NCBI GenBank assembly: GCA_029783825.1
Contig: JAREIK010011398.1
Coordinates: forward strand, 1-64,000
Direction: 5' to 3'
Length of the DNA: 64,000 bases
DNA from: Sapria himalayana
Lineage: Eukaryota > Streptophyta > Magnoliopsida > Malpighiales > Rafflesiaceae
In this document: positions 49,670 through 60,754 of the stretch, in pieces
Layout of the letters: every line of letters starts with the position of its first letter
Numbering within the stretch: the first letter of the stretch is position 1
Notes under the pieces: generated by a model
What the model saw: only the letters and a program-made list of their open reading frames with translations
The model's database searches: none
What the model was told of the DNA's origin: nothing
Program-made: the position numbers and the translations under genes

Positions 49670-50088
49670 TAAAGATGGTGGCTCCAATAGTCAAAGATGG
49701 AGACTTCAATTATCAAATATGGAGGCTTCAAATTATCAAAAAAATTTGACCACCAAGTATCAATTTTTTTTGTTTTATAGCCTAATTTTGGCTATATCCA
49801 TCTTATTTTTTTTATAGATAAAGATGTTGTGTAGAGAGAAAAATGTTATCTTACACATATCTAAGTGAGAGAAATTTGAGAAGAGTTGAATTGATATAAA
49901 ATTGAGTAATTTTTTTAGAGCATGGTAAACATTATATTTTTTCTGCTTTCAGTGAAAGATCTGTAGTAGTCCTTGGAGTAGATAATTTTGTGTCGAACCA
50001 CTTAAATATTGTTTGTGTTACTTGATTTGCTTATTCATACTCCTTTAATAAATCTGGTAGACAAGAAATTGTGTTATTTACTCAATAA
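49670..50088 (+). repeat. Probable 5' LTR remnant of a copia element
   Basis: Assigned from its place directly upstream of a primer-binding site and copia gag. It has internal near-repeats of caaagatggagacttcaa / caaatatggaggcttcaa (49690-49740). The right edge is set by the primer-binding site; the left edge is a guess. Confidence 0.45.
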
Positions 50089-50101
50089 CTAGTATCAGAG
50101 G
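50089..50101 (+). promoter_or_regulatory. Retrotransposon primer-binding site (initiator tRNA-Met)
   Basis: TAGTATCAGAGG matches the usual plant tRNA-iMet primer-binding site TGGTATCAGAGC at 10 of 12 positions. It sits about 150 bp before the gag sequence, as in Ty1-copia elements. Confidence 0.7.
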
Positions 50102-50258
50102 TTATAAGGATTAGGATATTCTAAGTGAGGTTACTATTTGTCAGTGGTTCTAGTTTGTTGAATGAGGTGTTCTAATACATCGTGATTTGCTTGAATAGTT
50201 AGAAATGATATAGAAGTTCTAGCTTCGAGAGGGAGACATGACCGCATATGAAGGAGAG

Positions 50259-50690
50259 ATGAAAATTTGGAAGTTTGATGGCGCAAACTTTGGCTTTTGG
50301 AAAATGCAGATTGAAGTCTATCTGTACAAAAAAAAAACTATATTAATCTTTCTTAGGAAAGAAGCTAGATAATATTACATAAGATGACCGGAATCTTCTC
50401 GACATATAAGTTATCGGAGTTATTCGATTATTGTTATCCAAAAATATTGCTTTCAACATAGTAAAGGAAAATACTACTGTGGGTCTTATGGCGGCTCTCT
50501 CCTATATGTATGAGAAGCCATCAGCCTCAACAAAGTTCATTTATTGAGGCGATTATTCAACTTGCAAATGATGGAAGGAGCATTAGTGGCTCAACATTTG
50601 AATGATCAAGTTTATGACTTTGATTTAAGACTACTGAGCTATATTAAAGTTAAAGTCGCAATACTTTGACATGACCATGACAGCAATAAT
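50259..50690 (+). pseudogene. Ty1-copia gag relic
   Basis: Opens with MKIWKFDGANFGFWKMQIE (from 50259), the DUF4219/UBN2-type start of copia gag. Frame changes follow, with FNIVKENTTVGLMAALSYM (about 50453-50510), EKPSAST, RRLFNLQMMEGALVAQHLN (about 50546-50604) and a decayed tail. Family order is kept, but at least two frameshifts and several stops break it. The protein would have formed the particle that packages element RNA. No protease or pol follows before the LTR-like repeat. Confidence 0.85.
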
Positions 50691-52990
50691 GAGGTGCTTG
50701 GTTATTATGACATAAAATTAATATCATAGCTATATAAATGTTACAAGATATGTATGATTATGACTCCATAATAATATCATAGCTACAAAGAATGTATTAC
50801 ATAGTAGAAGGATTGTGTTAACAAGTTAGTATGATCTTGGCATATAAAATTTTTCATGACCAATTAGATAGAGTTTCGACCAAGAATGCATGCTAAAAGA
50901 TGAAGACCAAGGTGGTCATTATAATTGTGGATTTGTATTACGGAGTCATTAGGTCCAATTTGGGGTCATTACAATTAGTGTGAATTTGTGTTATAAAATG
51001 ATCTAAATGTAATCTAGAATCATGATCACTTTCTAGATGCACGATCTCAAGCTTAAAAGATGAAGATCAAAGTGATAACTTTCTTCTGAAAGACATTATT
51101 TTTATATTTTAAAGTAATGCAAAGTTGCTCGAATATAAAAGTGATAAGATCGAGAAATTTACTCTCTCTAATTTATTCCTTTCTCTCTCTCTCCACTCAA
51201 CAAACAAGGCCACATGCAATAATTAAATCTTTAAGTGATTTTTGCACCTTCTATGTATTCCACAAGCAAGTAAGGGATACAAGATTAATGCTAATATATA
51301 GAGTTAGGAAAATAACTCTCAAACCTTCTTCACTAAAAAAAATTCTATATTTTTTTACAAAAATAACATGTAGACTAAAATTTGTATAAATTGATATATG
51401 TGATGTGATAATAGTTTTTATTTATGAATAAATATATTTATTTTATTTTGTGTTATTATTAATGATAATTGGTGATTAAATAAAACTTGAGATAAGATTT
51501 TAATTATTTATTGGTTTGGGTGAAATTGTCATGGTAGATAATAATAAATAAAATATATGAAGCTAACTAATGCATATGGTAGGTAGAAAATGATAACCCT
51601 TCTAAATATGATGTGTGAGATAAACTTGTACTATGAAACCTAACATTTGGGTATATAAATAATCATGAGTATGGTGCTTACAAAACTAAAATCTGAATGC
51701 TTTTTTATGACAATTCATTATGCATGTCTTAAAAGGATTAGTTTTTAATTAGGATCGATGTTAAATTGATTGTTCTCCATCTTTAGTAAGAGTCATATCA
51801 TCGCTAATGAGGATGGTGATTAGTGTTTGATATTTAATTTACTAAATATTCTTGTGTATTTTGATGGTCGATAATGATGTGTATATATGGAAATGAAGCT
51901 AAAATATAATGATTTAATGATTTTTTGTTATTTGTATCCTTTGGATAAATAGTTTTGAAATCAATGAGTTTTGGTGATATTTAGCAGATGAAGTAGCTCA
52001 ATTAGTATCATGCAGTTTTGCTATTCATTTTGGATCAAAACATTACTTAATTGGTTGGGGGCATTTATTATATGTCATGATCCTACTAAATTATTTGCAC
52101 ATACTTATTAGCAGTTTAGCACATACTTAATTGGTGATATTTACAATCATATTCTTAATGGCTATGAGTTATTTAATTTTTCATCATAGTAACAAAGTAT
52201 CTCACTGATGCACATAGTCGGAACCAATTTTATAGTGCTACGACTCTATCTTAACATGGCTCAATAGTTCCAAGTTAGATTTATGACAATTTTTACAATA
52301 TCATAAATTTCTAAGTTATATAAAATTACAAAGACAACTTTTTTTGAAAAAGCTATTATAATTATTCAAAGCTGTAGGTTTTGAGACACTAATTGTTATA
52401 AAGAGATATTACTTAAGTATGATCAATTCTAAGGTCTCGACTCTTTTCTTCAAAAGAAAGAAAGACATAGTTATGAATTGTATGCGTAAGTTATGTATCA
52501 ATGGTATGACATCCTAATAGCATCATGGAAATGTGTTATATTAGAGAAGAAATGGCCAAGTCCATCATTATTCATAGCACCATGGACTCTTAAGAGAAAT
52601 AATTGGTTTCTTTTACATCATAGCCAGTTCCCAAACTATGGCCACAACCTACACAAGAAAGGCTATCTATCAATGCTACAACCTTCATACAGTACCATTG
52701 CTATATAAAAAATATAAGAATCCATCTCCATTTTGTGGCTACTTCATAGTGCCACAACTCTCTATGAAATACAAATATGTGAAGGCATAAACTCATTGTT
52801 ATTCTACATCACACCAACTTTGTATTACAAAAAGATTAGGCTCAAGCCATTATTGTTGTCAGTGCCACTACTTTCTGTTAAAAGAAGATCAAGATATCAA
52901 ATAGATTCTTGTTTATTTTTTAGTGTTACAACCTCAAGGTGAAGAGATAATGATCAATATTGTGATATTCTTCAGAAAATCATGATTTCC
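50660..52990. repeat. Long LTR-like repeat, copy 2 (blocks permuted relative to copy 1)
   Basis: Same family and orientation as 40910-43340. In copy 1 the block starting gtttaatttatcaaatattc comes before the block with acaagcaagtaaggga. In copy 2 the latter (51120-51830) comes first and the former (51830-52940) follows directly. The permutation could mean two truncated LTRs joined head to tail. Non-coding and AT-rich. Confidence 0.55.
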
Positions 52991-53799
52991 TACTTAGAGT
53001 AACATAAGTACTACTATAAAGATCTCATCTTGTAGTTATATACTACTCACATAATGAGTCTCATCAGCTTGATTAGTCAATTTATATGTTAGTTGTAGAG
53101 TAATACTATCATACAAGTATACTTACCCAAAAATATATCGATATGACCATGTCTCAAACTTTCTTGCATGTGTCATAAAAGACAAACATATTGGACATAG
53201 TGATCACACTATGAATAATTGATTGTCATAGATGTAATTGTAGTTGTGAATAAATCATTCACTTAAGAGTCTAAACTTGAGATGCATCTTCCACTATATA
53301 ATCTAAATAATTTTGGTTCACAAACTTAATCCTGACTGATATAGCCCACATGAAATACATATCGTAACTCAATATTCACTAAGTTATTCTCAGAAGTATC
53401 ATATAGATTACAACTATTTTTCATTCTTTTATTTAACCAATACATAACATGACAAATTTCAAAAAAAAAAATAAAATTAAGTTAAATTTACACAAGACAT
53501 CTTGATATTATGCTAAAATATTAAAAACAAAGATTATAAGCACTTTAAAATATGCACATACTTATTGTATCGATCCTATACCGGACTGATCTACTTGTCA
53601 ATCACCATGAAAAATTACTATTGTTCATTGTTTTTCAATTCTATATTATAGAATTCATTTCATTGCATGTCTACCATTCACAATATACCAAAAAATTACC
53701 AAAATATTCATTTTATGTAGTTTTTATCCTTAACAATTCAAAGACTATCATTGTCATTACTAACTAGTGATGTACATTATCGATGATATAATATTTTTT
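52991..53799. other. Non-coding gap
   Basis: AT-rich sequence between the LTR-like repeat and the hAT insertion; nothing recognised. The hAT element inserted at its right end (target ATTAATAT, 53800-53807). Confidence 0.5.
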
Positions 53800-53978
53800 A
53801 TTAATATTAGAGGTGTCAAACGTGCCGGGCCGGCCCGGCCCGGCACGTTCAAAAACCGTGCCCGGGCCCGTGCCGTGCCCGGGTGAAGTAAATCCCATGC
53901 CGTGCCGTGCCTTGGCACGGCACGCCTGCACGGGTCCATCCCGTGCCGGTTCACGCAGGCACTAGCGGCGTGCCGTGG

Positions 53979-54047
53979 CGTGAGTCGTGAGTCGCGACTC
54001 ACGAGTCACGACTCACGGTCACGAGTCACGACTCACTGAGTCGTGAC
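53979..54047. repeat. Inverted-repeat cluster in hAT left subterminal region
   Basis: Alternating GTGAGTCGTGAGTC and GACTCACGAGTCACGACTC motifs form overlapping palindromes over about 70 bp, followed by a pure run of 17 C (54058-54074). Probably transposase-binding or hairpin-forming DNA. Confidence 0.8.
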
Positions 54048-54631
54048 CCATCCGGTACCCCCCCCCCCCCCCCCGGTAAAAAGACCGCGGGTCGGGTCCA
54101 AACATACCCGACCCGTGGTCTTTTCTACCGAAACCCGACTCCACAAGTCTGATCCGACTTCCGAGCATTTCCAACGGCAAAAAAAAAATTTCAAACTTGA
54201 GCGATTTTCAGCCCTTGGATTCACCTCCAACGGCTAGGGGGCAGAATCCAACGGTCCTCGTGATTCTGCCCCTTAAATATATTAAAAAAATTCAAAAAAT
54301 TAATAAAAAAATATTTTTTAAAAAAAATAAAACTTTATTTAGCCTATAAAATCTACCCCCTCCCTATAACATTTATGTTTTTCAAAAACATAAAACCTCT
54401 CAATATTTTCTCTCTCTCACATAAACCGTGCATCTCTCTCTCGGCCCTCGTGATTTTGATTTCGGCTTGGATTTTTGTGAAACTCAACTTGAGTTTTGAA
54501 CATCAGAGCTTCCTGCGGTGCACCTTGCACGTGAGTGACCTCATTGCTTTTACAGGGTAATATAATTTACTTTTTTTGTACTTTCTCTCTCTAAAGCTTC
54601 TCTCTCTAGAAAAACTTACGAAAAATAAAAA

Positions 54632-56625
54632 ATGACAAATACACCTAACACGTATTTAAATTTGAAAAATGAAATTGTTAGTGTTACACATACGTCTGTG
54701 GCTCCTGAAACTTTGGTTTCTCCTGTCATCTCAGCCCAAAGTTCTAAAAAACAAAAAACTAGGAGGACTTTTGTAGTTTGGACACATTTTAAAATCAGAA
54801 CACAAGTAGATGTTAGGGGTGAGGAACATGAAATGGCACAGTGCTAATATTGTATGAGACTTTTAACATGCAAGAGTACTTGTGGGACTGGGCACCTCAA
54901 GAGGCATGCTGAAATATGCTCCAAAAAACATGGACCGTTAGATCCTAGGCAAACCCAACTTGGCACTACATTTTTTGAGACTGGATCGAGTCCAGTCTCA
55001 AAGTTTACTCCCTTCGTATACTCCAGCGAGTTGGGTAGGGACGGCATGGCCAGGCTCATCACATTGATGGGTCTTCCGATCAGATTTTTGGAAGATCCGA
55101 GGGTAGTGCGCATCATGCAGACTCATTTTCAGCAATCCTATCGTAGGATTCCTAGGTCCACATCTAGGAGTGACATACTAAAGATATATAAGTTAGAAAA
55201 ACAAAAAATAATTAAGGAATATTTGGCATTTAGTGGAGTGGTGTCCGTGACGTCCGATATATGGACATGTCATGATGATTCTTCTTATGCATGTCTCACG
55301 AGTCATTATTTAGTGTCACTTTCGATAATACTGCGAATAATGTAGTAGCGATCAATATGTTTGTTAGGAATATTAGAGACGCACCATTAGGAGAGATCTT
55401 TCATGTCAGATGCATGTGTCATGTTATTAACCTGATAGTTCAAGTGGGTATGAAGGTCTGTTCCCCCGCATTGGAAAATATACGCAATGCACTCAAGTAT
55501 ATTCGCACTCCTCGCAGACTACAAGAGTTTGGTAATCTCTGTTTGTCTGCGAATCTTAAGAAGAAGAAATTCCAATCGGATGTGAGACATTGTTGGAATT
55601 ACACGTACCTGATGTTGGAATCATGTGTTGGATACGAACACGTGATATCCGACTACGTCATTAGTAAGAGTGGCGAACTTATTATTGACGACACTGACTG
55701 GGCTTCAGGAATTTCATTTATGAAATTCCTGAAGATATTTTATGACACGACGAACATGTGTTCGTCGGTTTATACGCCCACTACTTGCATTGCACTCCGT
55801 TGCATATGCAACATTAGTAGCATGTTTAGGAAGTATCGAGCGGACCCGACGCTTAGCCATATGGTTGCAGAGATGGAGACCAAGTACCTGAAGTACTGGT
55901 CCACCATTCCATCTCTTTATTGCCTCGCAGCATGCATGGACCCTAGGGCTAAGGTGGAAGGGGTTGAAAACACCATGACTTTCATTTCCTCGTGCATGAA
56001 CCTGGAAGAGCCACCTGAAGGGTTCATTTACGAGAAGTTGACAGACCTGTTCACATACTACGATACTAGGTATGGTGGTGGTGGTGGTGAGACTGTGAGT
56101 ACAGACACTGATACCTTGTTCGGAGATGACGATTATTCCATTAACCTAGCGAGGGGGAAACGTAGGGGTGGACCTTCACATAGGAGCGAGCTGTCTCGGT
56201 ACTTAGATACCAATTACTGCTCAATCCTATCACCTTCTGAAAATAAGAATCTTGATTTATTACAGTGGTGGAAATCATATGAGTCCGCCTATCCCGTGCT
56301 ATCTAGGATGACACGGGATCTACTGACTCCTCCTGTGTCGAGCGTAGCATCGGAGTCAGCTTTTTCTGTTGCAGTGAACGTGATTTCGGATAGGAGATCG
56401 AGATTACGTCCAGATATGGTTGAGGCCTTGGCATGTTTGAAGGATTGGGAGGAATCGAGATTTAGCATCAGTGATCGTGCTGAAGCTGGGACTATGACAG
56501 ACACTACAGTCGCATCCACATCCACTACGATGGCGGAGGAGCTGATTGCCGATGATGATGATCCATATGATACTGATCTTGATGTTGCGGCTGATGATTC
56601 TCATGATATGCCGCTTGACGAATGA
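54632..56625 (+). pseudogene. hAT transposase (BED finger, RNase H-like core, hAT C-terminal dimerisation domain), two lesions
   Basis: RICESLEEPER/Ac-like transposase. The BED zinc finger spans about 54770-54935: VVWTHFK, C-x2-C, then GHLKRHAEIC. A TAA codon at 54845-54847 lies between the two cysteines, in frame with both sides. The core follows: VVSVTSDIWT (near 55240, first catalytic Asp region by analogy with Ac and Hermes). At about 55303-55312 the frame shifts and roughly 50-60 residues expected between CLTSHY and the next block are missing. FSVTFDNTANN (from 55312, second Asp region), HVRCMCHVINLIVQ and FYDTTNMCSS continue in the new frame. The C-terminal dimerisation domain VASESAFSVAVNV, ISDRRSRLRPDMVEAL and CLKDW (about 56340-56450) includes the conserved Glu region, then an acidic tail. 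Without these two lesions the gene would read as near full length for the family. Confidence 0.92.
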
Positions 56626-57479
56626 TGCTCATCTGCTGTTTTTTTTCGATGTTTTTTTATTTATTTTATTTATACACTTTGTTTGTACTTTGTACCATAC
56701 GTTGTGTTGAAACTTATACTTGTTTTGTTCCGACTATTGGTTTCAAATGCATGAATGGTAATTTTTCATTTGTGTAGTTTAATTTTTTTTTAATTAAAAT
56801 TTTTACTAACTTAATGTTTTTTTTTTATTTTACGATTTAAATTTTATTTTAAAATTTATTAACTTTAAATTTTAATATATAATTAATAAATTATAATAAT
56901 AAAATATGCTAAACTTAATTGAAAAAAAAAAAAAAATTTTCTAATATTTGTTTGTTTTATTTAATTTTAAATGTAATATTTTTTACAAAAAATTATATTT
57001 TTTAATTATTACTAATACTCTAAAGTATATACAGAAACTTAATAAAAAATTAAAAAAAAAAAATTTTCTAATCTACCAAGCACGGGCCGTGCCTTGTGCT
57101 TGGCTCCTGGGACCCGGACCCCGGTTGAGCCGGTCCAGCGTTGCGGCTCCCGCCCCGCCCCACCTGCCCTGCCCCTGCCGTGTGCCCGTGCCGCCTGGCC
57201 GTGCCAAGCCGTGCCCGAGCGGGCCGGGCACGGCATGGCACGGCCTTGCCGTGCCCACGGGCCGTGCCGTGCTGGGCCGGCCCGTTTGACACCTCTAATT
57301 AATATATTATAGTTTCTCTCATTACTTATATTTTTTATTTTGTACTTTTTATAGGAGAACCCAATCATTTTTATACATTGTTTGAGTATATTTAAATTTT
57401 ATTCTTCATTTTATTGCATTTATTTTTTAAGTATTATTTTGTAACATAATTAGTGAGATAATATTTAAGCTATATGATG

Positions 57480-58804
57480 AGTTTATGATAAACTAGAAAC
57501 TAAAAAAAGTAATTAAGATATATTTATAAACTATTATGATGAAAGAGAAGTCGAGCAAAGATATTAGTCAAGTAAAGTATATTAAGAATAAAAACAATCC
57601 GATACTAATAAAAGATTATAAAGTAAAAAAAAGTCATATATTTTCATGATTTCTTCAAACATTCATAAATATAAATTAGAATATTAAGATTATTACATGA
57701 CTAAACAACTTTTGATATGTAATCAAGATAAAAATTATAGAGATTAGAGAAGTTATCAAAAAATTAAATGCCAAAAAAATATTGACTTAATATGATTCCT
57801 ATTGAAATATAGAAGATAATGGAAGAGAAATGCATGATATGGTTGGCTAAGTAGTTTAACAATATAATGAGAATCAAAAATATATTGGTTATATGAAAAT
57901 AAAATATTATAATTCTCATGTATAAAATTAAGAGAGACATTCAATATTGTAATAATCAAGATATTAAATTATTGAATCACACTATAATATTTTGGGAAAA
58001 ATAAATTGAATACAAACTAACAAAAGAAATAAAAATTTTAGAGAATCAATTTATATCTATGTCAGTTATGTATATTATAGAATCTACCTACTTAGTCAGA
58101 CAACTAATCAACAAATATAGAGAAAATAGAAAAGAATTATGCATAATATTTATTAATTTAGACTAAACTAATGATTTAATTTAAACGAAAGAGATTTAAT
58201 TTTAATGTGTATTATGTAAGAAATAAGTATTAAGTATGTATATTAGATTGATTTTTAAGTCATCGCTCAAGAGTTAGATTGGTTCAAGAATCATCACTAA
58301 ATCATTCTATTTTTATGTTAGTTTTAGATTAATTGACAAGATACCTTTACGAAAACATCACTTGATGCATGTTATTTGTAGATAACATATTATTGGTCAG
58401 TAAAATTAAATAAGAGTTAAATTGAAAACTAAGAGTTTGGAGGATTGCCTAAGTCTAAAAGATTTAGGATTACCATAATGTAAGAAAATACTTGAAATAT
58501 TAGTTAATCATATTAAGACTAATAATGATGAAATAATTAAAATAAAAAAAAATCAAGAGCTATTAAGTTTTAGAAATTTTAAGAACATAAACTCTATATT
58601 AAGTAAAAATAGAGAGATTGACTAGAATATAATATAGAAGATTAATATTAGATGGATGAAATAGAAACTTATATCAAGAATTCTTTGTTATAGTAGAATA
58701 TAAAATAAATTAATAGAAAATAAAATATAATTATTATATGACCAATCATGCTGAATTAAAGTAAATATTGAATAATAAAAAAGTATCATATTAAAAATAA
58801 TGAT

Positions 58805-58843
<39 letters not shown>

Positions 58844-59190
58844 AAGATTATGATAGATAAAATTAGAAATAAATAATTAGATATACAACTAAAATAATTT
58901 ATTTAGTCAATAAGATAAATTATTAGAATTACAATTAAATTAGAAATTAAGTTTGTTTGATTATGACCAACACATACCTCCTAGTATGAGATTATTCGAG
59001 TGAATGAAGCAAAAAAAAACAAGAAATATGCCTATGAGGAATTATGTATAGAAAAATATTATTCTTACAATAAACATCTAGTAGTTAAGATAAGTCTTAA
59101 TTGATTATAATTACTAAGATTTTGTAAAATGATTTCGAAGCCAACCTAAAATAAAAAATAAATCAGAGGCTCGTGTGAGTAAGGTATGTA
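57480..59190 (+). pseudogene. RTE-clade LINE reverse transcriptase relic
   Basis: Read across frames: EIREVIKKLNAKK (about 57738-57778); KIKRDIQYCNNQDIKLLNHT (about 57925-57986) then IIFWEK, matching the NKGDIQ-C-NYRGIKLMSHTMKLWER block of plant RTE elements; STYLVRQLINKYRENRKEL (about 58082-58140) and IFINLD; LTRYLYENIT; then (Trp-to-stop)CMLFVDN at 58363-58386, the FADD catalytic box with both A and a D changed; further on KLRVWR and RWMK-like blocks. Stops are frequent. Enzymatically dead. A (TA)n microsatellite of about 15 units sits at 58810-58840. No endonuclease domain or poly(A) tail found. Confidence 0.82.
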
Positions 59191-59710
59191 TAAGTATATC
59201 GTGGGAAATAGATGATTCCATATAGAATGATAGTATGCACATTGTATTTGGTGTCAAAAGAAAAAGTGGACAATAAATTTTATGTGTATAGTTGTATATT
59301 TTGCAATGTGAGTGATATTAGGCACATGCAACAGTTCTAGCAAATACACATGATGGTTGACATATGCATGCATGGTTGAGTGGCTGCAAACATAACAAAA
59401 CATGGTAGTATTTGGTTCTGCATAGTGGTATTTTGGGCAAAAATCATAATTAGGATCCGGCATAATTCTAAAAATATAAGATATAAATTAAGATTTCTAA
59501 AAACCCATAATTTAATATAATTTTATTTTTTTGGAAAAAGAATAACTTTGTAGCATAGTATAAAGAAATTATGATAATAAAGATATATGGATGAAGTTTA
59601 GTTTAGTTTAGAATAAATTATAAATATTTGTTTTTTATGATAACAAACATAATGTTGAAAACTAATAATAAAAATTAATAAAAAAAAATAAGCACAAAAA
59701 AATATTTAGG
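59191..59710. other. Non-coding gap
   Basis: AT-rich; may include the 3' end of the RTE LINE. A 69-codon open frame on the minus strand (59463-59254) shows no family features. Confidence 0.5.
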
Positions 59711-60754
59711 GGAATTATGTTTTGGGGTCTTTCCCCAAAATTCTTTAAGATTTAGTAACTAAATTTTTGATATTTTTAAAAATGTAACAAAATTAAAAAT
59801 AAATTAAAAATAAGTGCACCCAAATACATAAGTATTAAACTAGCCTCTCCCCTGCCTCTCGCCCCTCCCTTTTCCTCACCCCTAGCCCTAGCCCTCGCCA
59901 CTAGCCCTCGCCCTCCTCCCTCTCCCCTTGCCCGTCTGTCCTCACCTTTTGCCCCTCTTTTCTCACCCCTTTCCATCTGCCCGTCTCCATGAGCTCCTTT
60001 GTGGTGCTCATCGTCGAGCTCTCGGTCGAGCTCCTGGAGCTCGACAATGCTCTTGGTTGAGCTCGATGGAGCTCGACGCTGGGCTCCTAGGGTTCGACCC
60101 ACAGCTCCATGGAGCTCATCGTCGAGCTCCAAGAGCGTGACGTTGCTCTCGGTCGAGCTCTAGGAGTGCGACCACGAGCTCTGTGAGATCGAAGGAGCTC
60201 GTGGTTGAGTCCCTGTAGCTCGACCTAGAGCTCCATCGAGCCTATGGAGTTCAAACGACGAGCTCGATGGAGCTCTCGGTCGTGCTCCTAGAGCTCGATA
60301 GAGCTCGACGCCGAGCTCCTAGGGTTTGACCCATAACTCCATGGAGCTCATCATCGAGCTCTAGGAGCACGACGTTGGAGCTCGACTGAAAGCTCCATCG
60401 AGCTCGTCATTCGAGTTCCCGGGGCTTGATGGAGCTTTCGGTTGAGCTACATGAGCTTGATGGAGGGTGACACCAAGCTCCTAGAGCTCGAAGGAACTCT
60501 CGGTCGAGCTCCAGGAGCACGACTGCGAGCTCTACGAGATCGATGGATTTCGTGGTCGAGCTCCATTAAGCTCTGGGAGAGAGTGAGGGCCAATGGGAGA
60601 GGGACGATGGGAGAGGGCGAGGGTAATTTAGGATAAACATAATAGAGTGCATTAAACTTAAATATTTTAAGATTTTGGTGATTTTTTTTCAAACTAAAAA
60701 AGATAAGTTTTAATTTTTTAATTTTTTTGGGGAAGCACCTTAAAACATAATTCC
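59711..60754. mobile_element. Terminal-inverted-repeat element filled with GAGCTC minisatellite
   Basis: Left end GGAATTATGTTTTGGGGTC then TTTCCCCAAAA; right end, inverted, GGAATTATGTTTTAAGGTGC then TTCCCCAAAA. That is about 30 bp of terminal inverted repeat with few mismatches, 1044 bp apart. The interior changes abruptly from AT-rich flanks to GC-rich minisatellite. No transposase coding sequence, so non-autonomous. No convincing target duplication (flanking bases agg and ttc), so the superfamily is open: Mutator-like, PIF/Harbinger-like and hAT all remain possible. Confidence 0.7.
59990..60600. repeat. GAGCTCGA-based palindromic minisatellite
   Basis: Imperfect tandem repeats combining GAGCTCGACG, GGAGCTCGATGGAGCTC and CGGTCGAGCTCCAGGAG. 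GAGCTC is its own reverse complement, so units are dense in small inverted repeats. A longer unit recurs: cgccgagctcctagggtttgac near 60310 against cgctgggctcctagggttcgac near 60070. Open frames on both strands are by-products. Confidence 0.85.

Larger units (their letters stand above)
53808..57297 (+). mobile_element. Complete hAT transposon with perfect 8-bp target duplication
   Basis: Flanked by perfect ATTAATAT at 53800-53807 and 57298-57305. Terminal inverted repeats start TAGAGGTGTCAAACG on both ends. Both subterminal regions (about 200 bp each) are GC-rich with repeated CCGTGCC and GGGCCGGCCC motifs, expected transposase-binding sites. Length 3490 bp. One transposase gene (54632-56625) on the plus strand. 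An intact target duplication and long readable frames mark it as the youngest DNA transposon in the window, although the transposase is broken. The same terminus identifies four short copies elsewhere here. Confidence 0.95.

Noticed and set aside
53760..54237. Frames over the GC-rich left end of the hAT element, on both strands
   Set aside because: By-products of the CG-rich subterminal repeats; not continuous with the transposase.
57039..57368. Arg/Gly/Pro-rich frames at the right end of the hAT element
   Set aside because: Same composition effect on subterminal repeats.
59776..60692. Frames of 60-118 codons over the GAGCTC minisatellite
   Set aside because: Repeat-derived and present on both strands, without family features.
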